In this document: positions 53,889 through 63,394 of the stretch, one piece after another | How the letters are laid out: each line of letters starts with the position of its first letter | How positions within the stretch are numbered: position 1 is the first letter of the stretch | Origin: Arthrobacter sp. B3I9 | GTDB lineage: Bacteria > Actinomycetota > Actinomycetes > Actinomycetales > Micrococcaceae | Direction of reading: 5' to 3' | DNA: 64,000 nt | Assembly: GCF_030816935.1 (NCBI RefSeq) | Contig: NZ_JAUSYO010000001.1 | Coordinates: 1,426,001-1,490,000, forward strand | Made by a program: the position numbers and the translations under genes | Notes under the pieces: generated by a model | What the model saw: the letters and a program-made list of their open reading frames with translations, nothing else | Databases searched by the model: none | Told to the model about the DNA's origin: nothing

Positions 53889-55136
53889 ATGGCCTCCAAG
53901 TTCACCCCCGCCGCCACCCCTGCAACTCCGGAGCAACCGCTGGACCTGCTGCCGGACCCACTGCTAAACCAGGAGCCCGGCCCGCTCGTGGAGCCGGCCG
54001 AAGGCCTCAGCCCCGAAGAGGTGGAACGCTACTCCAGGCACCTGATCATTCCCGAGATCGGATCCCTCGGCCAGCGCCGCCTGAAGAACGCCAAAGTCCT
54101 CGTCATCGGAGCCGGCGGCCTCGGCTCGCCGGCCCTGTTGTACCTCGCCGCCGCCGGGGTGGGCACGTTGGGCATCATCGATGACGACGTCGTGGACCTG
54201 AGCAACCTCCAGCGGCAGGTGATCCACGGGGTTGCGGACGTCGGACGGCCCAAAATCGAATCCGCCCGCGACGCGATCGCCGCACTGAACCCGCTGGTGG
54301 ACGTCCGGCTGCATCATGACCGCCTCGACGCCTCCAACGCCCTCGAGCTCTTCGCCGGTTATGACCTGATCCTCGACGGCGCCGACAATTTCGCCACCCG
54401 CTATCTGGTCAACGACGCCGCCGCCATCCTGGGCAAGCCCTATGTGTGGGGCTCAATCTTCCGCTTCGACGGGCAGGTCAGCGTTTTCTGGGAAAAGTAC
54501 GGCCCGACGTACCGCGACCTTTACCCGGAGGCGCCGCCGGCGGGCTCCGTCCCGTCCTGCGGGGAAGGCGGGGTGTTCGGCATGCTTTGCGCCGCCGTCG
54601 GCTCGCTCATGGTGACCGAGGCGGTCAAGCTGATCACCGGCGTCGGGCGTTCCCTGCTGGGGCGCGTGGCGCTCTTCGACGCCCTTGGGGGGAGCTGGCG
54701 CGAAATCAAGGTGGCCCGGGACCCGGAGGCGGAGCGCATCACGGAACTGACGGATTATGAAGCGTTCTGCGGCATCACGCCGTCCGCGGAGTCCGGTACC
54801 GAACACACCGTCACCGCGACCCAGCTCGCCACGATGCTGGCGTCCCGGAAGGCCGGGCTGAAGGACTTCCAGCTTGTGGACGTCCGTGAGACCGGCGAGC
54901 ACGAGATCGTCCGCATCGACGGGGCCGTGCTGATCCCGCAGGGCAGGATATTGGCCGGGGAAGCGTGGGGCGAGCTGCCCCGGGACGTGGACATCGTGTT
55001 CCATTGCAAGGCCGGAACCCGTTCGGCCGCCGTCCTCAGCGCGGCACGTGCTGCCGGCTACGAGCGGGTGAGCCACCTCGACGGCGGAATCCTGGCGTGG
55101 GTGCGCGATGTGGAACCCGGAAAGCCGGTCTACTAG
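53889..55136 (+). CDS. moeZ: MoeZ/ThiF-type adenylyltransferase-sulfurtransferase
   Basis: The 415-residue protein has an E1-like domain: RYSRHLIIPEIGSLGQRRL, KVLVIGAGGLGSPALLYLA, the ATP/Mg region DDVVDLSNLQRQVIH and a catalytic loop with PSCGEGGVFGMLC. A C-terminal rhodanese domain follows with active-site VFHCKAGTRSA. It adenylates and sulfurates small carrier proteins such as ThiS, MoaD and CysO, and may supply sulfur to the thiS product here. TAGATT (53878-53883) is 5 nt before the ATG (leaderless). Confidence 0.92.
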   Translation: MASKFTPAATPATPEQPLDLLPDPLLNQEPGPLVEPAEGLSPEEVERYSRHLIIPEIGSLGQRRLKNAKVLVIGAGGLGSPALLYLAAAGVGTLGIIDDDVVDLSNLQRQVIHGVADVGRPKIESARDAIAALNPLVDVRLHHDRLDASNALELFAGYDLILDGADNFATRYLVNDAAAILGKPYVWGSIFRFDGQVSVFWEKYGPTYRDLYPEAPPAGSVPSCGEGGVFGMLCAAVGSLMVTEAVKLITGVGRSLLGRVALFDALGGSWREIKVARDPEAERITELTDYEAFCGITPSAESGTEHTVTATQLATMLASRKAGLKDFQLVDVRETGEHEIVRIDGAVLIPQGRILAGEAWGELPRDVDIVFHCKAGTRSAAVLSAARAAGYERVSHLDGGILAWVRDVEPGKPVY

Positions 55137-55150
55137 GAGCCGGCCGGCCC

Positions 55151-56494
55151 CTACGCGGTCTGCTGGTCTGCCCGAGAGGGTGCGCCGGCGGGGCCGCCGT
55201 GGGCGACCGGGCACTCCGCCGCATCCGTCCGGGCGGCCGGCTGTTCGACCGTGATGCCGTAAAGGGCCTCAAGTGCTGCGACGTAGTCGTCCTGCTGCCC
55301 GTTGGCGGCAAGCTCGCGGGCCCGGACCGTCGGCACGTGCAGCAGCTGCTTGACCATGCGGCGCAAGGCAAACTCGACTTCTTCAGCCGCGGCGGTGCAG
55401 CCGTGCCGGGCGCGGACCTTTTCCATCTCCGCATCCAGCACATTCATGGTGTGCCGGCGCAGGGCCACAATCGCGGAGTCCACCGAACGAGCTTCCCGTT
55501 CCTGCTCAAAGGCGCCGGCGGCGCCCGCGACAATGCTGCTGGCCTGCTCCAGCGACTCCGACTGCTCCTGCGGGGCGGCGAGGCGCACCGACTCCAGGGT
55601 GAGCAGCTCCACGCCGTCGAGCTCGCCGACGGCGGGATCGAAATCGTGGGTCAGGGCAAGGTCGATAGCGATCAGCGGCTGGGGCGAGCCGGACCGGATC
55701 CGTGCCAGTTCCGAAGCCTCGACCCGGCTGTCGGATCCGCTGCAGCCGATCATGACATCCGCGGCCGCGACGGCGCCCGGAAGGGTCTCCTCGTCCAGGG
55801 CGGTGCCGCCGCGGGTGGCGACGAAGCCGGCCGCGCGGCCGGAGGAGGAATAGACGGAGACGTCGGTGCAGCCGCGTTCGCGCAGCAGCGACATGGTGGC
55901 CCCGGCATAGGCGCCGGTGCCGAACACCACGGCCTTCTTGGTGGACCAGTCCGGGTTTTCAGACAGTTCGGTGGCAAGGTCCAGGGCCACGGAGACGATC
56001 GAGAGGCCGCGGGAACCGAGGGCGGTCTGCGCCCCGACGTCCTTGGCGGTCTTGGACGCGGCCTGGAACAGCCGGACGAGCCCCGAGCTGGCCGTGCCCT
56101 CATGCTGCGCGGTGATCAGGGCCCGGCGCACCTGCCCGGCGATCTCGCGCTCGCCCACGACGGCCGAGTCCAGCCCGGAGCTGACCGAAAACAGGTGCCG
56201 GCTGACATCGGAGCCCGTCCGGGTGCTGAAGGACCGTGCGACGAGCTGTTCATTGAGCCCGGTGGAGCCGCTGATCTGGGAGATGAGAGCGGCGCGGGCG
56301 GCCTCGACGTCGTCGGGACGGTGCGCCTCGCCGTAGATCTCGAAGCGGTTGCAGGTGGCAAGGACAACGGCACCCGCTACGGCCGGCGATCCGGCGAGGG
56401 CGGATGTTGCGAGCTCTGAAGCCCCGGTGCTCAGTTGAGCAACGGTCTCGAGGTCGATGTCGGCGTGAGTCGCCACCAGTGAAAAGAGAACCAC
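55151..56494 (-). CDS. hemA: Glutamyl-tRNA reductase HemA
   Basis: The 447-residue protein has the catalytic cysteine motif [16 protein letters not shown], the [20 protein letters not shown] signature, an NADPH domain [16 protein letters not shown], and the C-terminal dimerisation helix region [13 protein letters not shown]. It commits glutamyl-tRNA to tetrapyrrole synthesis. The GTG at 56494 begins [15 protein letters not shown], the family start. TATGAT on the minus strand (56504-56509) lies 9 nt upstream. It diverges from the hemE operon across about 160 nt. The tail after LYGITVEQ is a disordered extension. Confidence 0.94.
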   Translation of the reverse strand: MVLFSLVATHADIDLETVAQLSTGASELATSALAGSPAVAGAVVLATCNRFEIYGEAHRPDDVEAARAALISQISGSTGLNEQLVARSFSTRTGSDVSRHLFSVSSGLDSAVVGEREIAGQVRRALITAQHEGTASSGLVRLFQAASKTAKDVGAQTALGSRGLSIVSVALDLATELSENPDWSTKKAVVFGTGAYAGATMSLLRERGCTDVSVYSSSGRAAGFVATRGGTALDEETLPGAVAAADVMIGCSGSDSRVEASELARIRSGSPQPLIAIDLALTHDFDPAVGELDGVELLTLESVRLAAPQEQSESLEQASSIVAGAAGAFEQEREARSVDSAIVALRRHTMNVLDAEMEKVRARHGCTAAAEEVEFALRRMVKQLLHVPTVRARELAANGQQDDYVAALEALYGITVEQPAARTDAAECPVAHGGPAGAPSRADQQTA

Positions 56495-56652
56495 AGCAGG
56501 ACCATCATAGCTTTGACGTCCCTCCGCCGGACAATAAAGCGGCGTGGGCCTGCGCACGCCGCCGTGTGATTCCCGCCACGGGCGTTCCTGCGGCCCCGCC
56601 TGTGACAGGTTGTCGTTATCTTTTGAAGCTGATTTTCGGCACAATCGGAGTC

Positions 56653-57822
56653 ATGACTCCTAGCGCTGCGGCCACCGACGGCACGTTCCAGACGAGCACG
56701 TCGCACCTTCACACCTCAACCGGCGGTTCCGCCGCCGGCCAGGCAGCAGACGGCCGTCCGGGCCTGCCTGCCGACCACCCGCTGAAGGACGGACGCACCG
56801 CGGATTCCCCGCTGATCACGGCGTACCGCGGCGGCACACCTTCCCGCCGTCCGGTCTGGTTCATGCGGCAGGCCGGACGTTCGCTGCCCGAGTACCTCAA
56901 GGTCCGGGAGGGTGTGGCCATGCTGGACTCCTGCCTGCGCCCGGAGCTCGCCGCCGAAATCACCCTGCAGCCGGTACGCCGCCACGACGTTGATGCGGCC
57001 ATCTTCTTCTCCGACATCGTCATCCCGCTCAAGCTGGCCGGCGTCGGAGTGGATATTGTGCCCGGCGTCGGACCCGTGCTGGACCGGCCGGTGCGCACCG
57101 CCGCAGACGTCGCCGCCTTGCCGCAGTTGACCTGGGAAGCTCTCGAACCCATCCGCGAGGCAGTCCGTCTTACGGTGGCCGAGCTGGGCAGCACCCCGCT
57201 GATCGGCTTTGCCGGGGCCCCGTTCACCCTCGCGGCCTACATGGTCGAAGGCAAGCCGTCCCGTGACCACCTCGGCCCGCGCACCATGATGCACGCCGAT
57301 CCGGACACCTGGACTGCGCTGGCCAACTGGGCTGCTGATGCGTCCGGGATGTTCCTGCGTGCCCAGCTGGAAGCCGGCGCGTCCGCTGCCCAGCTCTTCG
57401 ATTCCTGGGCCGGATCGCTGGGGCTGGCGGACTACCAGCGGTTCGTGGCGCCGGCCTCCGCGCGTGCCCTGGACCATGTCCGGCACCTGGGCGCCCCGCT
57501 GGTCCACTTCGGCACCGGTACCTCGGAACTGCTCGTGGCCATGCACGACGTCGGAGTGGACGTGGTGGGTGTGGATTACCGGCTGCCGCTCGACGAGGCC
57601 AACCGCCGCCTGGGCGGAATGGTGCCGCTGCAGGGCAATATCGACCCTGCCCTGCTGTCCGCACCGTGGGAGGTCCTGGAAGCCCACGTCCGGGAGGTTC
57701 TTGCGGCCGGCGCGTCGGCCCCGGGCCACGTGGTGAACCTGGGCCATGGGGTGCCTCCGGAAACGGACCCGACGGTGCTGACGCGCGTCGTCGAACTGAT
57801 TCACTCGATTTCCCCGGAGTAA
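56653..57822 (+). CDS. hemE: Uroporphyrinogen decarboxylase HemE
   Basis: The 389-residue TIM-barrel protein has the signature PVWFMRQAGRSLPEYLKVRE, then AAIFFSDIVIPLKLAGVGVD, GFAGAPFTLAAYMVEG and the C-terminal VVNLGHGVPPETDP. It makes coproporphyrinogen III. The first 50 residues are a Ser/Thr/Gly-rich extension. The ATG at 56653 lies 7 nt after CACAAT (56640-56645). It leads the hemE-Y-Q-H-C-D-B gene run. Confidence 0.96.
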   Translation: MTPSAAATDGTFQTSTSHLHTSTGGSAAGQAADGRPGLPADHPLKDGRTADSPLITAYRGGTPSRRPVWFMRQAGRSLPEYLKVREGVAMLDSCLRPELAAEITLQPVRRHDVDAAIFFSDIVIPLKLAGVGVDIVPGVGPVLDRPVRTAADVAALPQLTWEALEPIREAVRLTVAELGSTPLIGFAGAPFTLAAYMVEGKPSRDHLGPRTMMHADPDTWTALANWAADASGMFLRAQLEAGASAAQLFDSWAGSLGLADYQRFVAPASARALDHVRHLGAPLVHFGTGTSELLVAMHDVGVDVVGVDYRLPLDEANRRLGGMVPLQGNIDPALLSAPWEVLEAHVREVLAAGASAPGHVVNLGHGVPPETDPTVLTRVVELIHSISPE

Positions 57823-57826
57823 GGCC

Positions 57827-59269
57827 ATGGGCGCAGCTGAAGGCAGCCCCCCGCCCGCCGCCGTGGTGGTGGGCGGCGGGATTTCCGGCCTCCTCGCCGC
57901 CCGTGAGCTGGTCCGCGCCGGCGTCCGCACCACCGTGCTGGAGGCTTCGGGGGAGTGGGGCGGCTGCGTCGGCCGCCATGTCGTCGGCGGCCTGACACTG
58001 GACAGCGGCGCCGAGTCCTTCGCCACCCGGTCGTCGGCGGTGGCGGACCTCGCAGCCGAGCTGGGTCTTGCCGCGGAGATCGTGGCCCCGAATCCCGGAG
58101 GGGCATGGGTCCAGTTGCCAGAGGGGCCCCGCGAACTGCCCCGGACCGGTGTGCTCGGCATCCCGGCCAACCCCTGGGATCCCGAAGTGCGGCGTTCCCT
58201 GGGCACGCTGGGCTCGCTCCGCGCCTCCTTCGATGCCCTTCTGCCGGGCTCGCTCGGCACCCGCGGCGCGGACACCAGCGTGTCCGCGCTGGTCCGCGCC
58301 CGGATGGGGCGCCGTGTCCTGGAGCGCCTCGTGGCGCCGGTCGTCGGAGGTGTCCATTCGGCGGATCCCGCCGTGCTCGATGTCGATATGGTCGCCCCGG
58401 GACTGCGTGCCGGAATGCGGCAGCACGGCTCCCTCGCCGCCGCCGTCGCCGCCCAGCGCGGGGGAGCCCGCGGAAAGAAAGCGGGCTCGGCCGTGGCAGG
58501 CCTGCGGGGCGGCATGCACACGCTCGTTTCCGCGCTCCTGGCCGATCTCCGCGAAGGCGGCGTGACGCTGCTCAACCGCACCCGGGCGGACGCCGTCGAG
58601 CGCACTGCCGGCGGCTGGCGGGTACGGTCCGGGGACCTTAACTACGACGCTGGCCTCCTCGTCGTCGCGGTGGAAGGTCCGGCCGCCGTCGATCTGCTGT
58701 CCGCGGCCCTGCCGGAGCTTGCCAGCCGCCGCCCGGCTCCCGGACCGGACGTCAGCCTGGTCACCCTCGTGGTGGACCTGCCGGCGCTCGGCTCAGCCCC
58801 GCGCGGCACCGGGGTCCTCGTTGCGCCGCAAAGTCCCGGCATCGCGGCCAAGGCCCTGACCCATGCCACGGCCAAGTGGGGCTGGCTCGCCGAACAGACC
58901 GCCCCCGGCACCCACGTCCTCCGCCTGTCCTACGGCCGGGCGGAGCGGCCTGCCGCCGGGCGGACGTCCGCTGCGCCGCCGGACACGGAGCCCCGGACCG
59001 ATGCGGACCTGTTCGAGGCTGCCCTGCAGGATGCTTCGGCCCTGCTCGCGGTCCCGGTCCGCGAGGGCTCCGTCCTCGCCTGGGACGTGGTGCGCTGGTC
59101 CGGCGCCCTGCCGTTCGCGTCGCTGGGGCACAGACGCCGTGTCGCGGAGGTCCGGGAGATCTGCGCCGCGGACGGGACCCTGGCCGTGGTGGGCGGCTGG
59201 CTGTCCGGCAACGGACTCGCCGCGATCGTGGCCGACACGCCGAAGGTGCTGCGGCCCCTCCTGCCCTGA
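57827..59269 (+). CDS. hemY: Coproporphyrinogen III oxidase HemY/CgoX
   Basis: The 480-residue FAD protein has the N-terminal motif AVVVGGGISGLLAARELVRA, a SGAESFATRSSAVADLAAEL loop and a C-terminal WLSGNGLAAIVAD. Together with hemQ and hemH in the same run, it should act on coproporphyrinogen III (CgoX) rather than protoporphyrinogen. It starts 4 nt after hemE. The insert VRARMGRRVLERLVAPVVGGVH matches the family substrate domain. Confidence 0.93.
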   Translation: MGAAEGSPPPAAVVVGGGISGLLAARELVRAGVRTTVLEASGEWGGCVGRHVVGGLTLDSGAESFATRSSAVADLAAELGLAAEIVAPNPGGAWVQLPEGPRELPRTGVLGIPANPWDPEVRRSLGTLGSLRASFDALLPGSLGTRGADTSVSALVRARMGRRVLERLVAPVVGGVHSADPAVLDVDMVAPGLRAGMRQHGSLAAAVAAQRGGARGKKAGSAVAGLRGGMHTLVSALLADLREGGVTLLNRTRADAVERTAGGWRVRSGDLNYDAGLLVVAVEGPAAVDLLSAALPELASRRPAPGPDVSLVTLVVDLPALGSAPRGTGVLVAPQSPGIAAKALTHATAKWGWLAEQTAPGTHVLRLSYGRAERPAAGRTSAAPPDTEPRTDADLFEAALQDASALLAVPVREGSVLAWDVVRWSGALPFASLGHRRRVAEVREICAADGTLAVVGGWLSGNGLAAIVADTPKVLRPLLP

Positions 59270-59327
59270 ACAGGAGTTCGGACTTCCATTCCGACCCGGC
59301 GTCGGCGTCCACAGTGTGAAATCCAGC

Positions 59328-59348
59328 ACTTCTACTTGTTGTAGAAGT
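59328..59348. promoter_or_regulatory. 21-nt palindrome upstream of hemQ
   Basis: ACTTCTAC-TTGTT-GTAGAAGT is a perfect inverted repeat with 8-nt arms. It lies 7 nt before TTCGAC (59356-59361). That element, with CAGACT at 59380-59385 (18-nt spacing), could be a promoter ending 7 nt before the hemQ ATG. The position just upstream of a -35 suits an activator, or a repressor of a distal promoter. The regulator is unknown. Confidence 0.55.
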
Positions 59349-59392
59349 CGCCGGTTTCGACTTAGCAGTAGGGAAGGGGCAGACTGGTAACC

Positions 59393-60118
59393 ATGAGCCA
59401 CACTTCTGCCGAATCTGTCACTAAAACCGGGTCAGTCACCGAATCAGCAAGCGAAGAAGCGACCGAGCAGTTCTTCACGCTCTGGACGGTCTTCAAGCGC
59501 TCGGCCGGCGTCGCGCGCAGCGACGATGCCGTCGCGGAGTTCGAGGCACTGACGGCCCGGCTGGCCGAAGCAGGAGTGGTCCACCGCGGCAGCTACGACG
59601 TCTCCGCCATGCGCGCGGACGCCGACGTCATGGTGTGGCTGCACGGACCGCAGCCGGAGGACCTGCAGCGGGCGGTCCGCGACATCCGGCGCAGTGAGCT
59701 TTTCGCGGGCACGGAGATCGCCTGGTCGGCGATGGGCGTCCACCGTGAGGCCGAGTTCGCCAAGAACCACACCCCGGCCTACTCCCGCGGGGTGGCACCG
59801 GCGGAGTGGCTCTGCGTCTACCCCTTCGTCCGCTCCTACGAGTGGTACCTGCTGCCCGACGCCGAGCGCGGCGCCATGCTCCGCGACCACGGCATGCTGG
59901 GCCGCGACTTCCCCCAGGTCATCTCGAACACGGTTTCCTCCTTCGCCCTGGGCGACTGGGAATGGATCCTCGGCCTGGAAGCCCCCGAGCTCGTCGACCT
60001 CGTGGACCTGATGCGCCACCTGCGCTCCACCGAGGCCCGCAACCACGTCCGCGAAGAAATCCCCTTCTACACCGGCCGCCGCATCTCCGCCGCCGAAATC
60101 GCCGAGGTCCTTGCATGA
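59393..60118 (+). CDS. hemQ: Coproheme decarboxylase HemQ (ChdC)
   Basis: The 241-residue protein of the chlorite-dismutase fold has FFTLWTVFKRSAGVARSD, then WLHGPQPEDLQRAVRDIRRS, then YPFVRSYEWYLLPDAERGAM with the conserved tyrosine, and MLGRDFPQVISNTVSSFALG. In actinobacteria it removes two propionates from coproheme to give haem b. The ATG at 59393 is the family start. An internal promoter and palindrome lie in the 123-nt gap before it. Its stop overlaps the hemH start (ATGA). Confidence 0.96.
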   Translation: MSHTSAESVTKTGSVTESASEEATEQFFTLWTVFKRSAGVARSDDAVAEFEALTARLAEAGVVHRGSYDVSAMRADADVMVWLHGPQPEDLQRAVRDIRRSELFAGTEIAWSAMGVHREAEFAKNHTPAYSRGVAPAEWLCVYPFVRSYEWYLLPDAERGAMLRDHGMLGRDFPQVISNTVSSFALGDWEWILGLEAPELVDLVDLMRHLRSTEARNHVREEIPFYTGRRISAAEIAEVLA

Positions 60119-61392
60119 GCCCGCTCGATCCGCAGGTTCCCGCGCCCCAGCTGACCGCCGTCAACCCGGTCACCGAGGCCGGCCGGATGGCCCCCAAGGA
60201 TTACGACGCCGTGCTCCTCGCCTCCTTCGGCGGCCCCGAGGGCCAGGAGGATGTCCTCCCGTTCCTCCGCAACGTCACCCGCGGCCGCGGCATCCCGGAC
60301 GAGCGGCTCGAAGCCGTCTCGCACCACTACCGCGCCAACGGCGGCATCAGCCCGATCAACCAGCAGAACCGCGAGCTGAAGGCCGGCATCGAGGCCGAGC
60401 TGGCATCCCGCAGCATCGACCTGCCGGTGTTCTGGGGCAACCGGAACTGGGACCCGTACATCCCGCAGACGCTCCAGGACATCTACGACGCCGGGCACCG
60501 CAAGGTCCTGATGATCACCACGAGCGCCTACTCCTGCTACTCCAGCTGCCGCCAGTACCGCGAGGACATCGGCATGGCGCTGACCGAGACCGGCCTCGAC
60601 GGGAAACTCGAAGTGGACAAGGTGCGCCAGTACTTCGACCACCCCGGCTTCGTGGAGCCGTTCATCGAGGGCACCGCGGCCGGCCTCGCCGACGTCCGTG
60701 CCCGCCTCGCCGCGGCCGGCACTCCGGACGCTCCCGTCCACATCCTCTTCGCGACGCACTCCATCCCCACCCGCGACGCCGAAGCCGCCGGACGCTCCGA
60801 GGAGGAGCCCCGCCACTTTGCCGAGGACTCCGCTTACGCCGCGCAGCACCTGGCCTCCGGCGCCGAGGTCATCCGCCGGGTTGAAGCCGAGACCGGCCAG
60901 ACCGCGCCGTGGTCCCTCGTCTACCAGTCACGCTCCGGTGCGCCGCACGTGCCGTGGCTGGAACCGGACATCAACGACGCCATCGAGGAACTCGCCGGAC
61001 AGGGAGTCAAGGGCATCGTGATCGTGCCGCTGGGCTTCGTCAGCGACCACATGGAAGTCGTCTGGGACCTCGACACCGAGGCCATGGAGACATGCGCGAA
61101 ACTGGGGCTGGCCGCCGCCCGCGTCCCCACCCCGGGCACGCACCGGAAGTTCGTCGCCGGCATCGTGGACCTGATCTGCGAGCGGACCGCCGCGAACAAC
61201 ATCGCCGACCGCCCGCACCTGACCGCGCTCGGACCCTGGTACGACATCTGCCGGCCCGGCTGCTGCGCCAACTTCCGCGGCGAGAAGCCCACCATCGCCG
61301 GAGCCGACACCACCGTCGGGACCGGCCATGACCCCTACCCGGCAGCGTCCGCCGCCGGCACCTCCGCCCCGGTTGGTCAGGGGACCCTGTGA
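60115..61392 (+). CDS. hemH: Coproporphyrin ferrochelatase HemH (CpfC)
   Basis: The 425-residue protein has AVLLASFGGPEGQEDVLPFL, the metal-site HYRANGGISPINQQN, VFWGNRNWDPYIPQTL, and FATHSIP with VYQSRSGAPHVPWLEP. Cysteines in SCYSSCRQY and ICRPGCCANF match the [2Fe-2S] ligands of actinobacterial ferrochelatases. It inserts iron into coproporphyrin III. The start overlaps the hemQ stop, and its own stop overlaps the hemC GTG. The C-terminal tail after about residue 395 is low in complexity. Confidence 0.95.
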   Translation: MSPLDPQVPAPQLTAVNPVTEAGRMAPKDYDAVLLASFGGPEGQEDVLPFLRNVTRGRGIPDERLEAVSHHYRANGGISPINQQNRELKAGIEAELASRSIDLPVFWGNRNWDPYIPQTLQDIYDAGHRKVLMITTSAYSCYSSCRQYREDIGMALTETGLDGKLEVDKVRQYFDHPGFVEPFIEGTAAGLADVRARLAAAGTPDAPVHILFATHSIPTRDAEAAGRSEEEPRHFAEDSAYAAQHLASGAEVIRRVEAETGQTAPWSLVYQSRSGAPHVPWLEPDINDAIEELAGQGVKGIVIVPLGFVSDHMEVVWDLDTEAMETCAKLGLAAARVPTPGTHRKFVAGIVDLICERTAANNIADRPHLTALGPWYDICRPGCCANFRGEKPTIAGADTTVGTGHDPYPAASAAGTSAPVGQGTL

Positions 61393-62387
61393 CCGTCCGG
61401 ATCGGCACCCGCGCCAGCAAGCTCGCCCTTACGCAGACGCAGCAGACCGCGGACCAGCTTGCCGCCGTCGGCGGTTTCGCGGTGGAACTGGTCCACATCC
61501 GGACCGAAGGCGATGTTCTCAAGGGCTCGCTGTCCCAGATGGGTGGCACCGGCGTCTTCGTCGCCGCCTTGCGCGATGCCCTGCTGCAGGACACCTGCGA
61601 CGTTGCCGTGCACTCGCTCAAGGACCTTCCTACCGGTCCCGCCCTCGGGCTGAGCCTCGCGGCGACACCGAAACGCGTCGACGTCCGGGACGTGCTCTGC
61701 GCCCGGGACGGCCTCAAGCTCGCGGACCTGCCCGCCGGCGCCACCATCGGCACCGGCTCCCCCCGCCGCGCCGCCCAGCTGCGCGCCGCGCGTCCGGACC
61801 TGGTCATCAGGGACATCCGCGGCAACGTGGACACCCGGCTGGGCCGGGTCCCCGGACTGCCGGGCAACAGCACCGACGCGGTCGTGGACGGCAAGTCCTG
61901 CGATCTCGACGCCGTCGTCCTCGCCGCCGCCGGACTGCAGCGGATCGGCCGGCTGGACGCCGTCAGCGAATATCTCGAGACAGACATCATGCTCCCCGCC
62001 GCCGGCCAAGGAGCGCTGGCGATCGAATGCCGCACCGCCGACGCCCCCCGCAAGGCCGGGTCCACCGAAGGCTCCCAGGGTGTGCTGGCCCAGGCCCTCG
62101 CGGCCCTCGACGATCCGGACACCCGGCTCGCCGTCACGGCGGAACGTGCACTGCTGGCCCGGCTGGAGGCCGGCTGCGCCGCGCCGGTGGGCGCCTACGC
62201 CTACCGGAAGGGCAGCATGCTGCACCTCGAAGCCGTCGTCTGTGCCGTGGACGGCACGGCGACGCTTCGGGACAAGAAGGCCACTGACGGGCTGACCGAA
62301 GTCGGGGCAACGCTGCTGGGGATCGAGCTGGCGGAGGTCCTGCTTGCCCGGGGAGCCGCCGACATCGCGGACCTGGCCGCCTCCTGA
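61389..62387 (+). CDS. hemC: Hydroxymethylbilane synthase HemC
   Basis: The 332-residue porphobilinogen deaminase starts TVRIGTRASKLALTQTQQTA and has ALAATPKRVDVRDVLCARDG-type (LSLAATPKRVDVRDVL) and GSPRRAAQLRAARPDL substrate loops. The dipyrromethane-cofactor cysteine lies in LEAGCAAPVGAYA. It polymerises four porphobilinogens. The GTG at 61389 overlaps the hemH stop (GTGA), indicating translational coupling. Confidence 0.97.
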   Translation: MTVRIGTRASKLALTQTQQTADQLAAVGGFAVELVHIRTEGDVLKGSLSQMGGTGVFVAALRDALLQDTCDVAVHSLKDLPTGPALGLSLAATPKRVDVRDVLCARDGLKLADLPAGATIGTGSPRRAAQLRAARPDLVIRDIRGNVDTRLGRVPGLPGNSTDAVVDGKSCDLDAVVLAAAGLQRIGRLDAVSEYLETDIMLPAAGQGALAIECRTADAPRKAGSTEGSQGVLAQALAALDDPDTRLAVTAERALLARLEAGCAAPVGAYAYRKGSMLHLEAVVCAVDGTATLRDKKATDGLTEVGATLLGIELAEVLLARGAADIADLAAS

Positions 62388-62407
62388 ACCCGCGGAATCA
62401 ACGGTTC

Positions 62408-63394
62408 ATGCAACAAGACAGCGACCGCAACGGCACGGGCGGCGAGGCTGCAGCCGGGCCGCAGGGGATGCGGGTGCCCGAGGGCGCCAGGGTCCTCGTT
62501 GCCCGCACCCCTGACCGGGCCGGGGAACTCGTCTCCGCCTTGCGCGAAGTGGGCGCGGAACCGTTGCTGTTGCCGCTGATCGACTTCGAGCTGGCCCGCG
62601 ACCAGCACTCCCTCGACGTTGCATTCGATGCCCTCGGCGCCGGTGCCTACACCTGGCTCGTGGTCAGCAGCGTCACCGCCGTCCAGGCGCTCGAAGCCAA
62701 AGCCGCCGAGCGGGGTGTGGACCTGTGCCGCTGGCTGCCCGGCAACGTGCAGGTCGCCACGGTGGGGCCTGCCACCCGGCGGGTGCTCGAGGCCCGGGGA
62801 ATCGCCGTGGACCTGGCACCGACCGGCCGCCAGTCCGGTGCCGGCCTGTTGGAGATCTGGCCGGAAGGCCGAGGGACTGTGCTGCTGCCGCAGGCCGACA
62901 TCGCCGACGCCCGGCTCCGGCGCGGCCTCGCCGCCCGCGGCGCGTTTGTCCAGGCCGTCACCGCGTACCACACCGTCGATTACCCGGCCGATCCCGGGCG
63001 CCGCCTGCCCGTGGGCCCTTCGGTTCCGGGCGGGTCGGAGGCGACGGCAGGCCCCGGGGCCGACGCCGGCCCCGCCGCCGCGGTGCTCAGCGCCGCCGAA
63101 GCCAGGGCCGAAATCGCCGCCGGTACCCTCCACGCCGTCGTCGCCGCCTCCCCGAGCGCTGCCCGCCGCATCAAGGCAGACCTCGGGCCGCTCGGTACCT
63201 GCCGGTTCGTCGCGATCGGCCGTTCGACGGCGGCGCAGGCCGAGGCGCTCGGGCTCACTGTCTCCGCCGTCGCCGACGCGCCGACGGCGTCCGGCCTGGT
63301 GGCCGCCGTCGTGGAGTCCCTCGCATTTCCGTCCGCTTCCTCATCATCCCCGCATCCGCCCGCCGCGGAGCCCACCGCAAAGGATCCTGCATGA
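62408..63394 (+). CDS. hemD: Uroporphyrinogen-III synthase HemD
   Basis: The 328-residue two-domain protein has RVLVARTPDRAGELVSALRE, then YTWLVVSSVTAVQALEAKAA, ATVGPATRRVLEARGI, and the C-terminal AAGTLHAVVAASPSAARRI. It is divergent in sequence, as is normal for HemD. It cyclises hydroxymethylbilane with inversion of ring D. It starts 20 nt after hemC and its TGA overlaps the hemB ATG (ATGA). A Gly/Ala/Pro-rich insert near residues 205-225 is unusual. Confidence 0.9.
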   Translation: MQQDSDRNGTGGEAAAGPQGMRVPEGARVLVARTPDRAGELVSALREVGAEPLLLPLIDFELARDQHSLDVAFDALGAGAYTWLVVSSVTAVQALEAKAAERGVDLCRWLPGNVQVATVGPATRRVLEARGIAVDLAPTGRQSGAGLLEIWPEGRGTVLLPQADIADARLRRGLAARGAFVQAVTAYHTVDYPADPGRRLPVGPSVPGGSEATAGPGADAGPAAAVLSAAEARAEIAAGTLHAVVAASPSAARRIKADLGPLGTCRFVAIGRSTAAQAEALGLTVSAVADAPTASGLVAAVVESLAFPSASSSSPHPPAAEPTAKDPA

